This document shows positions 7,632 to 17,179 of a stretch of 64,000 nt of DNA, piece by piece; position 1 is the stretch's first letter; each line of letters opens with the position of its first letter. Origin of the DNA: an uncultured Propionibacteriaceae bacterium (GTDB taxonomy: Bacteria; Actinomycetota; Actinomycetes; Propionibacteriales; Propionibacteriaceae); contig CALCKT010000046.1 in assembly GCA_937965785.1 (NCBI GenBank), forward strand, positions 31,020 to 95,019. The letters run 5' to 3'. The notes beneath the pieces are model-generated. The model searched no databases, was not told the DNA's origin, and saw nothing but the letters and a program-made list of their open reading frames with translations. The position numbers and the translations under genes were made by a program.

Positions 7632-10270
7632 GACCTGAAAGCATTCATTCCGGACATCGCCTCGGTTGGCCGGGGCTCGTCGTGCTGGCCCTGGTGCCGC
7701 TGCTCGCGGTCGGCGCCCTGCTGGGGCTGGTGCGCGGCAGCAACAACCAGGGAATCCAAGCCGCCGTGGTCAACCACGACAAGGCGGTGACCGTCAACGG
7801 CCAGATCGTGCCGCTGGGGCGGCAGTTGGCCTCCGAGATGGTGGCCCGGGAGGGAACCAACATCTCGTGGACCATCGCCGATGCCGAGGACGCCGAGGCC
7901 GGGTTGAAAGACGGCCGCTACTCCGCCGTGGTCACCATCCCCGAGGGGTTCTCCGAGGCCGCCACCTCCTTCAGCAGCAACGACGCCGCCATCGCGAAAC
8001 AGGCCACCATAGACGTCGTGGTTTCCAAGAACGCGCCCTTCGCCGACGCGGCCCTTGCACACGACATCGCGGGCCTGGCCACCGACACCATCAACGCCAC
8101 CCTCACCAAGGCCTACCTGGAGAACATCTACATCGGTTTCAACAAGGTGGGGGAGCAGTTCAAGCAGGTCGTCGACGGGGCGGGCAAACTCAATGAGGCC
8201 GGCTCCCAGCTCGCCGACGGCGCAACCACCGCCGCCGAGAACTCCGGGAAGCTCGCCGACGGGCTTGGTGAGCTGTCCACCCAGGGGCAGAAACTCGGCA
8301 GCGCCGCGAACACCCTGGCCGAGGGGTCGCAGAAACTCAGCGGCGCAGCGGGAACCCTGGCGGGCGGGGCAGGGAACCTCGCGAACGGCACCCGGAGCTT
8401 CGCGGGGGGCATCGCACAGCTGAACGCCCAGGCGCCGCGGCTCGCGGACGGGGTCAACCAGCTCACCGACGGGGCCACGCCACTGCTGGAGGGGGTTCCC
8501 GGATACACCTCGGGCACCGTCGGTGTCCTCGACGGGGTGGGTGAACTGCGAAACGGCTTGGCACAGCTCGAATCCAGCCTGAACTCCCAGCTCGACCCGG
8601 AGGCCATGAAGGAGGCCCAGGCGGCCCTCGGACAGCTCGTCCCGGCGCTGCGCGAGGCCCAGCAGGCCCTCAAACAGTACTTCCCGGGGGCGAGCGACAT
8701 CACCATCGAGGAGGTGCGTTCCAAACTCGCGGCCTTCGACGCACAGCTGAACAAGCTCGACTCCACCCTGGCCGGTTACGCCTCCGGTGAGACCCCGCCG
8801 CCTTCGGAACTGAAGGAGTTCGCCCAGCGGCTGGTCGCGAACTGGAAGTGCCCGATCGAGGACGCCGAAACCTGCAAGCTGCTCCGAGAGGCCTACCAGC
8901 AGGGGGTCGGGGATGCCCTGACCAAGGGTTTCCAGCAGGGGGCGAAAGCAGCCCTCGGGGTGCTGCAGCAAACCGACCCGAAGACCGGAAAGACCCTGCT
9001 GGAAACCGCCCGCGGGTTCTCGCGGATGGGATTGGGAATGACCGAGTCGGCCATCAAGCTGCGCGACGCGATGGCCAAGATCGTGCCCGCTGGAACCGAT
9101 CCCCTGACCGCCCTGGAGCAGCTGCCGTCGAAGATCACCGAGCAGGCGCAGAAACTGACCGGCGGGGTCACGAAACTCCGCGAGGGCGCCGACACCATCC
9201 TCACCAAGGCCGAGCCGCTGCGCACCAACGCCGAACAGCTCGGCACCGGCGCAACCCAGCTGCTGGGCGGTTTGCGGCAGCTGCGGAACCAGACCTCCGC
9301 GTTGCCGGCCGCGACGGCCCGCCTGGCCGAGGGGGCGAATCAACTCGCCAGCGGATCGTCGAAGCTGGCCGACGGGGCCGGGCAGCTCTCCTCGGGGGTG
9401 GGGCAGCTCTCCTCCGGGGCCGGGCAGCTGGCCGACGGCACCGGCAGGTACGTGACCGGCGTCGGCCAGGCCGCCGACGGGGCAACCCAGCTCGCCGCGG
9501 GGCTGCTGCGGCTCGGCGCGGGGTCGCGGGAACTGTCGCAGGGGCTCGGGACCTTCCACGACAAGCTCTCCGAGGCCGGGGACAAGCTGCCCAGCTACAG
9601 CGATTCCGACCGCGACACGTTGTCGCAGGTGGTCGCCTCGCCCGTGCTGAAGGACGGGAAGGTCTACGAGGCGATGATGGTGCCGCTGGCCGCGCTGCTC
9701 GCGGTGGCGGCCCTGTGGCTCGGGTCGCTGCTGTCGTGGAGCTTCGCGCGTCCCGTTCCCTCCGACCTGATCGCGTCCTCCCGCACCAGCGCGACCCTGT
9801 GGCTGCGCACCCTCTGGCCCCCGGCCGCGCTCGGAGCGGTCCAGGGCCTGCTGCTCGGCGTCACGGTCGGCATGGCACTCGAACTGACGCCGGGACGCAC
9901 CATCGGCGCGGCCGCCCTGCTGGCGATGGTCGGGGTGAGTTTCGCCGTCGTCAACCACGCCCTGACCGGCTGGTTCGGCAACGTGGGCCGCGGGATCTCG
10001 GTGCTGGCCCTGGTGATCACCGTCGCCCTCGGGCTGACCTCCACCACACCGGGCTGGGTCCAGGGGGTCGCGGGAATCTCGCCGCTGCACAACGGTTTGC
10101 TGCTGGTGCGTACCTTCCTGGCCAGCGGGTCGGGCCTGGTGGCGCTCGGCGGGGCGGCCCTGCTGTTCGGGGCGATCGCCGTCGGGTTGTCGTACCTGGC
10201 GATCGCAACCCGCCGGCGCCTGACCGCCGACCAGTTCCGCAGCCGCGTGGTAAGGGCAGTGGGGGTGTAA
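7628..10270 (+). CDS. YhgE/Pip-type membrane protein (ABC-2 permease-like)
   Basis: An 880-residue membrane protein. One transmembrane helix near the N-terminus (WPGLVVLALVPLLAVGALLG) leads into a long extracytoplasmic region. That region is dominated by LADGAxxL and LxxGxxxL heptad-like repeats (about residues 190-330 and 520-650), which probably form a long coiled coil. Five or so C-terminal helices start near VPLAALLAVAALWLGSLL. This is the architecture of the YhgE/Pip family, which includes phage-infection proteins and ESX-associated membrane proteins. The start at 7628 overlaps the MMPL stop, so it is the second gene of that operon. A joint role in exporting or scaffolding a cell-envelope component is inference. 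Confidence 0.88.
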   Translation: MRPESIHSGHRLGWPGLVVLALVPLLAVGALLGLVRGSNNQGIQAAVVNHDKAVTVNGQIVPLGRQLASEMVAREGTNISWTIADAEDAEAGLKDGRYSAVVTIPEGFSEAATSFSSNDAAIAKQATIDVVVSKNAPFADAALAHDIAGLATDTINATLTKAYLENIYIGFNKVGEQFKQVVDGAGKLNEAGSQLADGATTAAENSGKLADGLGELSTQGQKLGSAANTLAEGSQKLSGAAGTLAGGAGNLANGTRSFAGGIAQLNAQAPRLADGVNQLTDGATPLLEGVPGYTSGTVGVLDGVGELRNGLAQLESSLNSQLDPEAMKEAQAALGQLVPALREAQQALKQYFPGASDITIEEVRSKLAAFDAQLNKLDSTLAGYASGETPPPSELKEFAQRLVANWKCPIEDAETCKLLREAYQQGVGDALTKGFQQGAKAALGVLQQTDPKTGKTLLETARGFSRMGLGMTESAIKLRDAMAKIVPAGTDPLTALEQLPSKITEQAQKLTGGVTKLREGADTILTKAEPLRTNAEQLGTGATQLLGGLRQLRNQTSALPAATARLAEGANQLASGSSKLADGAGQLSSGVGQLSSGAGQLADGTGRYVTGVGQAADGATQLAAGLLRLGAGSRELSQGLGTFHDKLSEAGDKLPSYSDSDRDTLSQVVASPVLKDGKVYEAMMVPLAALLAVAALWLGSLLSWSFARPVPSDLIASSRTSATLWLRTLWPPAALGAVQGLLLGVTVGMALELTPGRTIGAAALLAMVGVSFAVVNHALTGWFGNVGRGISVLALVITVALGLTSTTPGWVQGVAGISPLHNGLLLVRTFLASGSGLVALGGAALLFGAIAVGLSYLAIATRRRLTADQFRSRVVRAVGV

Positions 10271-10622
10271 CCGGGTCCGGGACGCTCCTGTGCCCTGATC
10301 AGGAACCCGGTTGCGCGGCACCCCCGGAACGGGAGCTGGGCGCCGAGCGGGATTCAGGCCGCAGCGACTGCGCCCTGGGGGAGCACGGACCGGATGCCCC
10401 CCCAGGCGACGAAGAGCCGCCAAACACCCGGACGACATGACGCCATTTGCATGGTTGAAATGACGCCATATGGACGGTTGCATTGGCGCCAACTGCCGGG
10501 TTGGGGCGGCTGCTGGCGAGAGAAACGGGAGGAAGGGCGGCTCGACGACTATCTGCCGCGTTTCACGGATCCGGATGGTGCCGTGCCCTTCCCGTTTCGG
10601 GCCCTGCGACCCCGACCGGCAT
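10271..10622. other. Intergenic gap between convergent genes
   Basis: 352 bases between the 3' ends of the YhgE/Pip gene and the Fic gene. No convincing gene is seen. It holds two copies of ATGACGCCAT (10437-10446 and 10460-10469) 23 bases apart in a locally less GC-rich stretch. No clear hairpin terminator was found for either gene. Confidence 0.6.
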
Positions 10623-11591
10623 TCACGTGGGGCCTGCGTCGCCGATGATCCGCCATGTTCCCGCCCGGGCGCTGCCGTGCCGGGCCAAATGTCCCGACCG
10701 ACGCAGCCCGGCGACCAGGCGCTCCGCCGTCCTGCGCGAGCATCCCAGGTGCTCGGCCAGCGTCGCGATGGTCGCATCCGGGTTGGCGCCGAGGAACGAC
10801 AGCGCACGTTCTCGGCGGTCCCGAATCGAGTGAGTCGTCGTATAGGGAGTGAGCGCGTCACGGATGACCGTGAGCATGAAGGTTACGAAGGCCTCACCCG
10901 AGCCCTGCGCGTTCGAGCGGGCGATGGCTCTGTAGTAGCTCTCCTGGCGGTCCCGGATCACGCTTTCGACCGGCAGCCACGCCAGCGCCGGCCGCCACCG
11001 CGACAGCAACAGTGTGTGCCACAGGCGTCCCGTCCGCCCGTTTCCGTCCGAGAAGGGGTGGATGAACTCGAATTCGTAGTGGAAGACGCAGGAGACCAGC
11101 AGCGGGTGGAGATCGGTCGAGGCCATCCAGCCGAACAGATCCGACATGACCTCGGGGACGTATCGGGCCGGTGTGCCCGCATGTATGAGCCTGCTCCCCT
11201 CGAAAACCCCCGCGTTCCCGGAGCGGTACCGTCCGGCGTCGCCGATGAGCCCGCGCATCATGACGCCGTGGACGCGCAGGAGATCGTCCGGGGAGAGGGG
11301 GTCCAGGTCATCCATGAGCTGGTAGGCGCGACGAGCGTTGGTCACCTCGAGGATCTGATCAGCGGGACCGAGGACGCGCTTGCCGTCGAGGATGGCCGTG
11401 ACGGCCTCGCGTGAGAGCGTGTTCCCCTCGATCATGAGGGAGGCGTGAATGGTGGTGATGCGCAGCTCGCGGTGCAGCACGGGGTTCGTACCGAGGGTCG
11501 ACGCGGGGCCGAGCGCCCCGACGAGTTCGGCGATCTCCATGCACAACCCGTCAATCTCGGAGGTGCGGTTCAGCGGCGGCTCGTAGACCAT
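10623..11591 (-). CDS. Fic-domain protein with N-terminal inhibitory motif and C-terminal winged helix
   Basis: A 322-residue Fic (filamentation induced by cAMP) protein. The catalytic loop HPFSDGNGRTGR (residues 178-189) matches HPFxDGNGRxxR, so AMP transfer from ATP to a target hydroxyl is expected. An inhibitory helix motif S-x-x-x-E-G-N is present at residues 51-57 (SLMIEGN), placing the inhibitor in the same chain (class II Fic). The final 60 residues (RRERALSFLG... SRRTAERLVAGLRRSG) look like a winged helix. The N-terminal region with PPLN is the Fic_N domain. It stands alone, with no separate antitoxin gene. The target is unknown; DNA-gyrase-type targets are known for some relatives. 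Confidence 0.92.
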   Translation of the reverse strand: MVYEPPLNRTSEIDGLCMEIAELVGALGPASTLGTNPVLHRELRITTIHASLMIEGNTLSREAVTAILDGKRVLGPADQILEVTNARRAYQLMDDLDPLSPDDLLRVHGVMMRGLIGDAGRYRSGNAGVFEGSRLIHAGTPARYVPEVMSDLFGWMASTDLHPLLVSCVFHYEFEFIHPFSDGNGRTGRLWHTLLLSRWRPALAWLPVESVIRDRQESYYRAIARSNAQGSGEAFVTFMLTVIRDALTPYTTTHSIRDRRERALSFLGANPDATIATLAEHLGCSRRTAERLVAGLRRSGHLARHGSARAGTWRIIGDAGPT

Positions 11592-11657
11592 GCGATCGTC
11601 CCCTCAGGTATCGATGTCGTCGCGTCCGGGGCGTGAAGACGATTACCGCCATATTTT

Positions 11658-11748
11658 ACCGCCAGTGGCGGTGATCAATGCCGGCCCGCGTTCGTGTTTT
11701 CCTCCTCGTCGTAGTGTGAAAATCTGGAGTTGTGGTCCACATTTTCAC
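11658..11748. repeat. Two short inverted repeats between Fic gene and ABC permease gene
   Basis: ACCGCCAGTGGCGGT (11658-11672) is a six-base-arm palindrome 67-81 bases upstream of the Fic start. GTGAAAAT (11716-11723) and ATTTTCAC (11741-11748) are eight-base arms around 17 bases, just downstream of the ABC permease stop at 11792. The first may be an operator and the second a weak terminator; neither can be proved here. Confidence 0.35.
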
Positions 11749-11791
11749 GAAGCGTCGTAGAAACCCCGCTATCGCCGGGCATGAGGACCCC

Positions 11792-12976
11792 TCACAGCGA
11801 TGACCGCGCCCGGGTGCGGCCCACCGCCATGGCGACGGCGAAGATCGCGACGGCGAACAGGGCGCAGATCCCGCAGTCGGCGAGCAGGGGGCCGATGGCT
11901 TCGGCGGACAACGAGGTGGCGGTGAAAGCCCCTGAGATCGCCTGGGCCGCCCAGTAGCCGGGCGTGAGCCTGGCGGCCTGGACGACGGCGTCGGGCATCC
12001 ACTCGATGGAAACCCAGGAGCCGGCCAGGAAGGACAGCGCCATGCCGCCGATGTTGGCGACCGCGTTGGCCGCGTTCTGGCCCAGGCCGATCTGCCCCAC
12101 GAGGAATCCGAGCGAGACCGCCACGAGCATGTAGGCACCCAGGGCCGCCCCGACGACCCCCAGCAGCGGCGCCGACGTCGTCACTGCACCGGTCCCGAAG
12201 GCTGCGACGGCCAGTCCGAAGATCCACAGCCACCCGACCAGGCCGATGACGAGGCAGGCTCCCATGACCCCGAGGCTGCGGGACCTGCTGCTCACCGGTG
12301 CCGCGGTGAGACGGGAACGCACTGCCCGGCGCCCCAGCGACGCCATGAGCGTCGAGATCGTCACGACCGCGAAGGCCATGATCGGGTAGATGGAGAACTT
12401 GGCGTAGACGGTGAGGCCGTACGACAGGGGCGTCGCGTCCTGGGCGACCCGCTCGGCCGGGGCGGAGTGGTTCATCGTGTCCCTGGCCAGGGAGACGGCC
12501 CGGGCCGGGTCGTCGGTGAGCGTCGAGAGATAGTCGGCGACCTGCCCCAGGTAGGAGTCGGTGCGCACGTTCATCAGCGACCCCGCGGCCGATTCGTATC
12601 CGATGACCGTGTCCATCCGGGGCGGTTCGGTGCCCTGGCGGATGGCCTCCTGGAGCCGCTGCCCGTAGCCGGCGGGGATGATGAGGATGTAGTTGATGCG
12701 GTTCTGCGCGGTGGCGTCCTGGAAAGCCTGCCTGGAGTCCTCCAGTGGCCTCGCCTCGCCGACGGACTCGACGTAGTCCTTGACTCCGCGGGAGATCGTG
12801 GAGCCGTCGCGGTCGATGACGGCGACACTCGCAGTGGCCTGTCTAACCTGGTCGGAGGAACTCCCGGTCTGGGTTGCTCCGGCGAGCAGGCCGAGCAGGG
12901 ACAGCGCCACCAGATAGACCAGGATGTAGACCCGATGGGCCGCCACCACTTTCAACGAGGTCTTAAAGGTGCTCAT
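11792..12976 (-). CDS. ABC-2-type transporter permease (second subunit)
   Basis: A 394-residue permease. One N-terminal helix (VYILVYLVALSLLGLLAG) is followed by an extracytoplasmic domain of about 150 residues and five or six helices in the C-terminal half, such as IMAFAVVTISTLMASLG and LFAVAIFAVAMAVG. This is the ABC-2 membrane family (YhgE/Pip and LinG-like exporters). It overlaps the other permease gene (12963-14105) by 14 bases and is third in a three-gene operon with the ATPase at 14107-15090. It probably forms a heterodimeric exporter with that permease. Confidence 0.85.
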   Translation of the reverse strand: MSTFKTSLKVVAAHRVYILVYLVALSLLGLLAGATQTGSSSDQVRQATASVAVIDRDGSTISRGVKDYVESVGEARPLEDSRQAFQDATAQNRINYILIIPAGYGQRLQEAIRQGTEPPRMDTVIGYESAAGSLMNVRTDSYLGQVADYLSTLTDDPARAVSLARDTMNHSAPAERVAQDATPLSYGLTVYAKFSIYPIMAFAVVTISTLMASLGRRAVRSRLTAAPVSSRSRSLGVMGACLVIGLVGWLWIFGLAVAAFGTGAVTTSAPLLGVVGAALGAYMLVAVSLGFLVGQIGLGQNAANAVANIGGMALSFLAGSWVSIEWMPDAVVQAARLTPGYWAAQAISGAFTATSLSAEAIGPLLADCGICALFAVAIFAVAMAVGRTRARSSL

Positions 12977-14105
12977 GGTTCATCCTCCTGGCACGGATCA
13001 GGGCGATGGTGAGGAACAGGCAGGTCATGCCCAGCAGGGCCGCGCAGCTGCGGGCGAAGGGCGCCAGGGAGTCGTAGTAGAGCAGTCCGTAGAAGCAGCG
13101 GGAGGCCTGCCACAGGGGGTTGAGTTGCGCCAGCAGCGGGGCACTGCGTTCGACGGAGTCGGCCAGGGCCTGTGCCCCGGTGCCGTACAGGCCGGTGAAC
13201 AGCGACAGCAGGCAGGTGATCGCGGAGACCATCCCGACCCCCAGCTTCCCGAACGTTCCCAGCACGGCACCCGCCGCGCTCGACATGAGGCTGGCCACTC
13301 CGATCGCCACCAGGCACAGCGGCAGGTGCGGTCCGAAGTCCACCCCCACCACCGTCGCGATGAAGGCGAAGGCGATGAGCAGGCAGGCCAGGACACACGC
13401 CCACGAGGCCGCGAGCGTGGCCGTCAGCACCTTCCACCGCGGCAGGCCTGCCATGGTTTGCCGTGCTCCCAGGGGTGAGTTGGCCACGATGCCCTGCACG
13501 GCGATCATCGCGACGGTCATGCCCATGCCGCTGGCGAAGGCCAGCAGCGCGAAGTAGTAGCGGGTCGCGGGTTTGACGGGAGCCGGCGTCACCGAGACCG
13601 GCTGGGTGAAACCGTGCCCGGCCTGAAGGGACATCACCTGCCCAGGTGGTGTTCCGGCCTCGATGAGGGCCTCGTGTTCGGCCCGGGTCTGGGTGTAGGA
13701 GTCCATGACCACCCGCAGAACCCGCAGGGACTCCTGCACGTCACCCTTCTGGGTCACGTGCAGCACGGGTTCGCCGTTCTCGACGGCGAGGTAGCCGTTG
13801 GTGTCCCCGCGTTTCGCGGCGGCCTCGGCCTCGGATGCGGTGGAGTGGGTGACCCTGGTGATGAGGTGGGGGTCGGCGTCGTCGGCGGAGATCCGTTCCA
13901 CGAGGGCGTCCAGGCCGGGGGCCGCCCGGTAGGCCTCGTCCTGGACGACGCCGAAGCTCATGGGGCTGGCCTCGTAGGACTCCTCCAGGTTGGAGAACTG
14001 CACCATGAAGATGACGGACAAAACGATCGGGAAACCGAGCGTCCACACGATCAGGGCCTTGTCGCGCAGGAGCCTGAGCACCTGGTGGGAGAAAACGGCC
14101 AGCAT
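12963..14105 (-). CDS. ABC-2-type transporter permease (first subunit)
   Basis: A 380-residue permease of the same ABC-2 type as its neighbour. An N-terminal helix (ALIVWTLGFPIVLSVIFMV) precedes a soluble loop of about 150 residues and six C-terminal helices. The start at ATG 14105 (MLAVFSHQVLRLLRDKAL) lies one base beyond the ATPase gene stop; upstream in-frame residues are only antisense-like extension into that gene. A typical positively charged coupling-helix stretch follows the start. It is the middle gene of the exporter operon. Confidence 0.85.
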   Translation of the reverse strand: MLAVFSHQVLRLLRDKALIVWTLGFPIVLSVIFMVQFSNLEESYEASPMSFGVVQDEAYRAAPGLDALVERISADDADPHLITRVTHSTASEAEAAAKRGDTNGYLAVENGEPVLHVTQKGDVQESLRVLRVVMDSYTQTRAEHEALIEAGTPPGQVMSLQAGHGFTQPVSVTPAPVKPATRYYFALLAFASGMGMTVAMIAVQGIVANSPLGARQTMAGLPRWKVLTATLAASWACVLACLLIAFAFIATVVGVDFGPHLPLCLVAIGVASLMSSAAGAVLGTFGKLGVGMVSAITCLLSLFTGLYGTGAQALADSVERSAPLLAQLNPLWQASRCFYGLLYYDSLAPFARSCAALLGMTCLFLTIALIRARRMNHEHL

Positions 14106-14106
14106 C

Positions 14107-15090
14107 TCAGGCCGCCTCGTCCCGCAGGGCCCGCCCGGTGATCTCCAGGAAGACATCGTTGAGGGTCGGGGGCTCGGAGGTCACCCGGCCGCAGGTGGCT
14201 CCCGCCGCGGCCAGCGCCCCCATGACATCGGAGAGGTTGTGTGCCCCGGGAGAGCACTCGACGAGGACCTCCGGTTCCTGGTAGGTGGCGGTGCGCACGT
14301 GCTCCAGGCGGCGCAGACCCTCAAGGGCCTCCTCACCCAGCGGGACCGGGTCCGCGATCTCCACCCGGATGCGCTCACCGGTGCCGATCATGGCCTTGAG
14401 TTCGTCGGAGGTGCCGGAGGCGACCTGCCTGCCGCGGTCCATGATGACGATCCGGTGGCACAGCTGCTCCACCTCCTCCATGTAGTGGCTCGTGTAGATG
14501 ATGGTGGCGCCCTGCTCGTTGAGGTGTTTGATGCCGTCGAGGATCGCATTGCGGCTCTGCGGGTCGACGGCGACCGTGGGCTCGTCCAGGATGATGAGGT
14601 CGGGGCCGTGGGCGATCCCGCAGGCGATGTTGAGGCGGCGCAGCAGACCGCCGGAGAGTTTCTTGGGCTTGAATTTCACGAACTTCTCCAGGCCCACGAA
14701 GGCGATCGCCTCGTCGACCAGGCGGCGGCGGGTGGCGCGGTCGTGCACGTACAGGGCACAGAAGGCGTTGACGTTCTCCGCCACGGTGAGCTCGTCGAAA
14801 ACCGCGACATCCTGGGGCACCACACCGATGCGGCGTTTGAGTCCGTAGGCGGTGGGCGTCATGGGCTGGCCGAAAACCCGGATCGACCCCTTGTCGTAGG
14901 TGAGCAGTTGGAGGAGGCAGCTGATCGTCGTCGTCTTGCCCGAGCCGTTGGGGCCGAGCAGCCCCAGTACCTGGCCGCGCGGAATTCTCAGGGACAGGCC
15001 GTCCACCGCGACGAGTTCCCCATAGCGTTTGACCAGGGACTCCACCTCCACGGCGTGATCCGCGTCCCGGATGCTCCCCTTGAGTTCCAT
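14107..15090 (-). CDS. ABC transporter ATP-binding protein (drug/lantibiotic exporter type)
   Basis: A 327-residue ATPase. Walker A is GPNGSGKTT, the signature is LSGGLLRRL (leucine where glutamine is usual), Walker B is LIILDEPT, and the switch histidine lies in YTSHYMEE. A C-terminal extension of about 90 residues after the core resembles the DrrA/CcmA-type daunorubicin-resistance ATPases. It energises the two downstream permeases. The operon is divergent from the histidine kinase/response regulator pair at 15292-17084, a common arrangement when the two-component system controls the exporter. Confidence 0.92.
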   Translation of the reverse strand: MELKGSIRDADHAVEVESLVKRYGELVAVDGLSLRIPRGQVLGLLGPNGSGKTTTISCLLQLLTYDKGSIRVFGQPMTPTAYGLKRRIGVVPQDVAVFDELTVAENVNAFCALYVHDRATRRRLVDEAIAFVGLEKFVKFKPKKLSGGLLRRLNIACGIAHGPDLIILDEPTVAVDPQSRNAILDGIKHLNEQGATIIYTSHYMEEVEQLCHRIVIMDRGRQVASGTSDELKAMIGTGERIRVEIADPVPLGEEALEGLRRLEHVRTATYQEPEVLVECSPGAHNLSDVMGALAAAGATCGRVTSEPPTLNDVFLEITGRALRDEAA

Positions 15091-15291
15091 CTCAGCTCCT
15101 CGGTTCCCGCCGGTGCATCCGGCTCATGGCTCCCATGCTTCCGCCGCGCCGGTCGCGGCAGAAGTGCTTGCTGTCATGAGCTGAGCGGGCAGCCATGACA
15201 TCTGTCATGAGCTTTGTCACGGGCGCCGGAAACAGGAGTGCGGGCTGGAGCGCCGGGCCCGGGAGTGCTGGTGATCGCCGATAATCGGGGC

Positions 15292-16428
15292 GTGAAGGTC
15301 TTGGTCGACAAAGGCGTGATCCTGTGCGGCTGCGTCCTGCTGGCCCTGCTCGCCGGTGAGGTGGACGCGGTCGCCGTGATCTGGCTGCTCCTGGCCGTGG
15401 CCACGAGCGGATTGAGCATGGCTACTGACCGGTGGCGCTGGGTCGTTGCCGTTCCGGCCGGCTACCTCCTGCTCGGAACCCTCGCGACGGCGTCGGTAGC
15501 GGGGGCGCCGCTGGCCGTCCACGACCTGGCGCGCATCGCAGCCCTCGGGACCCGGCGGCAGCGGGTGGTGGCTGCGATCGGCTGCGCACCGTTCCTGGTG
15601 TTCGTGGCCGGGCGGGTGCCGGGAACGCCGGTGCTGGCGCTCGTCCCGGTGATCTGCGCGCTCGCAGCCCTTCTGGCGCTGCGCACCACCGAGGAGGAGA
15701 CCACGCGAGTGCGCCTGCACGCGATGCGCGACGACCTGCGGGAGAAGGTCCTCGCGCTGCAGGACGCAAACGCCCGGCTGCTGCAGGCCCAGGACCACGA
15801 ACTGCGTGCCGCCGCCCTGTCAGAGCGCACCCGGATCGCCCGCGAGATCCACGACGGCGTCGGGCACGTCCTCACCCGCCTCCTGCTGCGGGTCAAGGCC
15901 TTTCAGGTCACCCACCGCGACGAACCGGGCGTCGTCGCCGATCTCGCCACCTTGGATTCGGACCTCGGCGAGGCCCTCGACTCCATGCGCCGATCCGTCC
16001 ACGCCCTGTCCGAGGAGGGCGAGGAACTGGCAACCTCCCTCAATCTGCTGGGCTCGCGCTGCGGCATCGCTAAGGTGGACGTCGACTGCTCCATGCAGAC
16101 CGAACCCCCACCGGCGGTGGCGCGCTGCGTCGTCGCAGTGGTGCGCGAGGCACTCACCAATGCCGCCCGCCACGGCCGAGCCGCCTCCGCGCGGGTGGCG
16201 GTCACCGACTATCCCGCTTTCTGGCAGGTCACGGTCGACAACGACGGCATCGTCCCGCCCGAGGACGAACCGCTCTTGGACGGCGACAAGAATGCAGGCC
16301 TGGGTCTGCGTTCCATGACCGAGCGGGTCGAGGCCCTGGGCGGTAGGGTGCGGATCACCCCGCGACCGCGGTTCACGGTCTTCGCCACGATTCCCAAGGA
16401 TGCGGCAGGCAGAGAAGGAAAGTCATGA
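15292..16428 (+). CDS. NarL-family sensor histidine kinase
   Basis: About 378 residues. Roughly six transmembrane helices fill the first 150 residues, followed by a coiled stretch (MRDDLREKVLALQDANARLL) and a HisKA_3 dimerisation helix, SERTRIAREIHDGVGHVL, with phospho-acceptor His187. The HATPase domain has VVREALTNAARHG (N box) and GLGLRSMTERVEALGG (G box). The GTG at 15292 is chosen because it begins just before the first helix; in-frame starts upstream would add a glycine/proline-rich tail. Its stop overlaps the response-regulator start (ATGA), so the two are co-translated. The signal is unknown, and the divergent ABC exporter is its likely target. Confidence 0.88.
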   Translation: MKVLVDKGVILCGCVLLALLAGEVDAVAVIWLLLAVATSGLSMATDRWRWVVAVPAGYLLLGTLATASVAGAPLAVHDLARIAALGTRRQRVVAAIGCAPFLVFVAGRVPGTPVLALVPVICALAALLALRTTEEETTRVRLHAMRDDLREKVLALQDANARLLQAQDHELRAAALSERTRIAREIHDGVGHVLTRLLLRVKAFQVTHRDEPGVVADLATLDSDLGEALDSMRRSVHALSEEGEELATSLNLLGSRCGIAKVDVDCSMQTEPPPAVARCVVAVVREALTNAARHGRAASARVAVTDYPAFWQVTVDNDGIVPPEDEPLLDGDKNAGLGLRSMTERVEALGGRVRITPRPRFTVFATIPKDAAGREGKS

Positions 16429-17084
16429 AGGTCCTCATCGTCGACGACGACGCGCTCGTCGCCCAGTCGCTGTCCACGATCCTGTCGGTCGAGGCTGATG
16501 TCGAGGTCGTCGGCCTGGGTCGTTCGGGCCCTGAGGCAATCGAGAAGTACCGGGAGCTGAAACCCGACATCCTGCTCATGGACATCCAGATGCCCGGCGG
16601 CGATGGGCTCAGCGCGGCCGAACGGATCCTGGCCGGGGACGTGGCTGCGCGCATCGTCTTCCTGACCACCTTCTCCGACGACGAGTACATCGTGCGGGCC
16701 CTCAGGATGGGTTCGCGCGGCTACCTCATCAAACAGGACGTCGCCCAGATCGCCCCGGCGCTGCGATCGGTGATGGCCGGGGTGTGCGTGCTGGAGGGGG
16801 AGGTGCTCGAACGCAGCGCCACCATGCGGCTGAGCGCCCGGCCGGAACCTGACGGTCCTCAAAACAAACCCCTGAGGGGCACCGTCTTCGCGGCCCTGAC
16901 CGACCGCGAGTACGAGGTGGTCGAGGCCGTCGCCGAGGGGCTGGACAACGCCGAAGTGGCGGCGAGGCTGTTCATGAGCGAGGGCACGGTGCGCAACCAC
17001 ATCAGCTCGATCCTGGCCAAACTGGGCCTGCGCAACCGCACCCAGGTGGCGGTCATGTACTACCGCTCCGCGCAGGCCGGATAG
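16425..17084 (+). CDS. NarL/FixJ-type response regulator
   Basis: 219 residues. The receiver domain has an acidic pocket at D7-D9, phospho-acceptor Asp53 in LLMDIQMPG, the threonine of VFLTTFSDDEY and a lysine in YLIKQD. A C-terminal LuxR-type helix-turn-helix covers about residues 155-219 (LTDREYEVVEAVAEGLDNAEVA, then SEGTVRNHISSILAKL). It is paired with the overlapping histidine kinase and faces the ABC exporter operon across about 200 bases. Confidence 0.93.
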   Translation: MKVLIVDDDALVAQSLSTILSVEADVEVVGLGRSGPEAIEKYRELKPDILLMDIQMPGGDGLSAAERILAGDVAARIVFLTTFSDDEYIVRALRMGSRGYLIKQDVAQIAPALRSVMAGVCVLEGEVLERSATMRLSARPEPDGPQNKPLRGTVFAALTDREYEVVEAVAEGLDNAEVAARLFMSEGTVRNHISSILAKLGLRNRTQVAVMYYRSAQAG

Positions 17085-17179
17085 CGGAGCGCCCACGAGG
17101 AGGCCTTGCGGCGATCGCCGCAGGAACCGCAAAGCGCCATCGGGGCGTCGCTGGCCTGCGCAATGACCTGGAACTGCAC

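Noticed and set aside
7385..10861. A 1158-codon open frame on the minus strand opposite the YhgE/Pip gene
   Set aside because: It is antisense to a well-supported gene, has repetitive low-complexity composition mirroring the LADGA repeats, and contains no protein-family pattern. Long antisense frames are expected at this GC content.
17107..17122. TGCGGCGATCGCCGCA palindrome after the response regulator as a terminator
   Set aside because: It has no loop and no following T tract. A 16-base perfect palindrome of G and C can arise by chance here, so no function is assigned.
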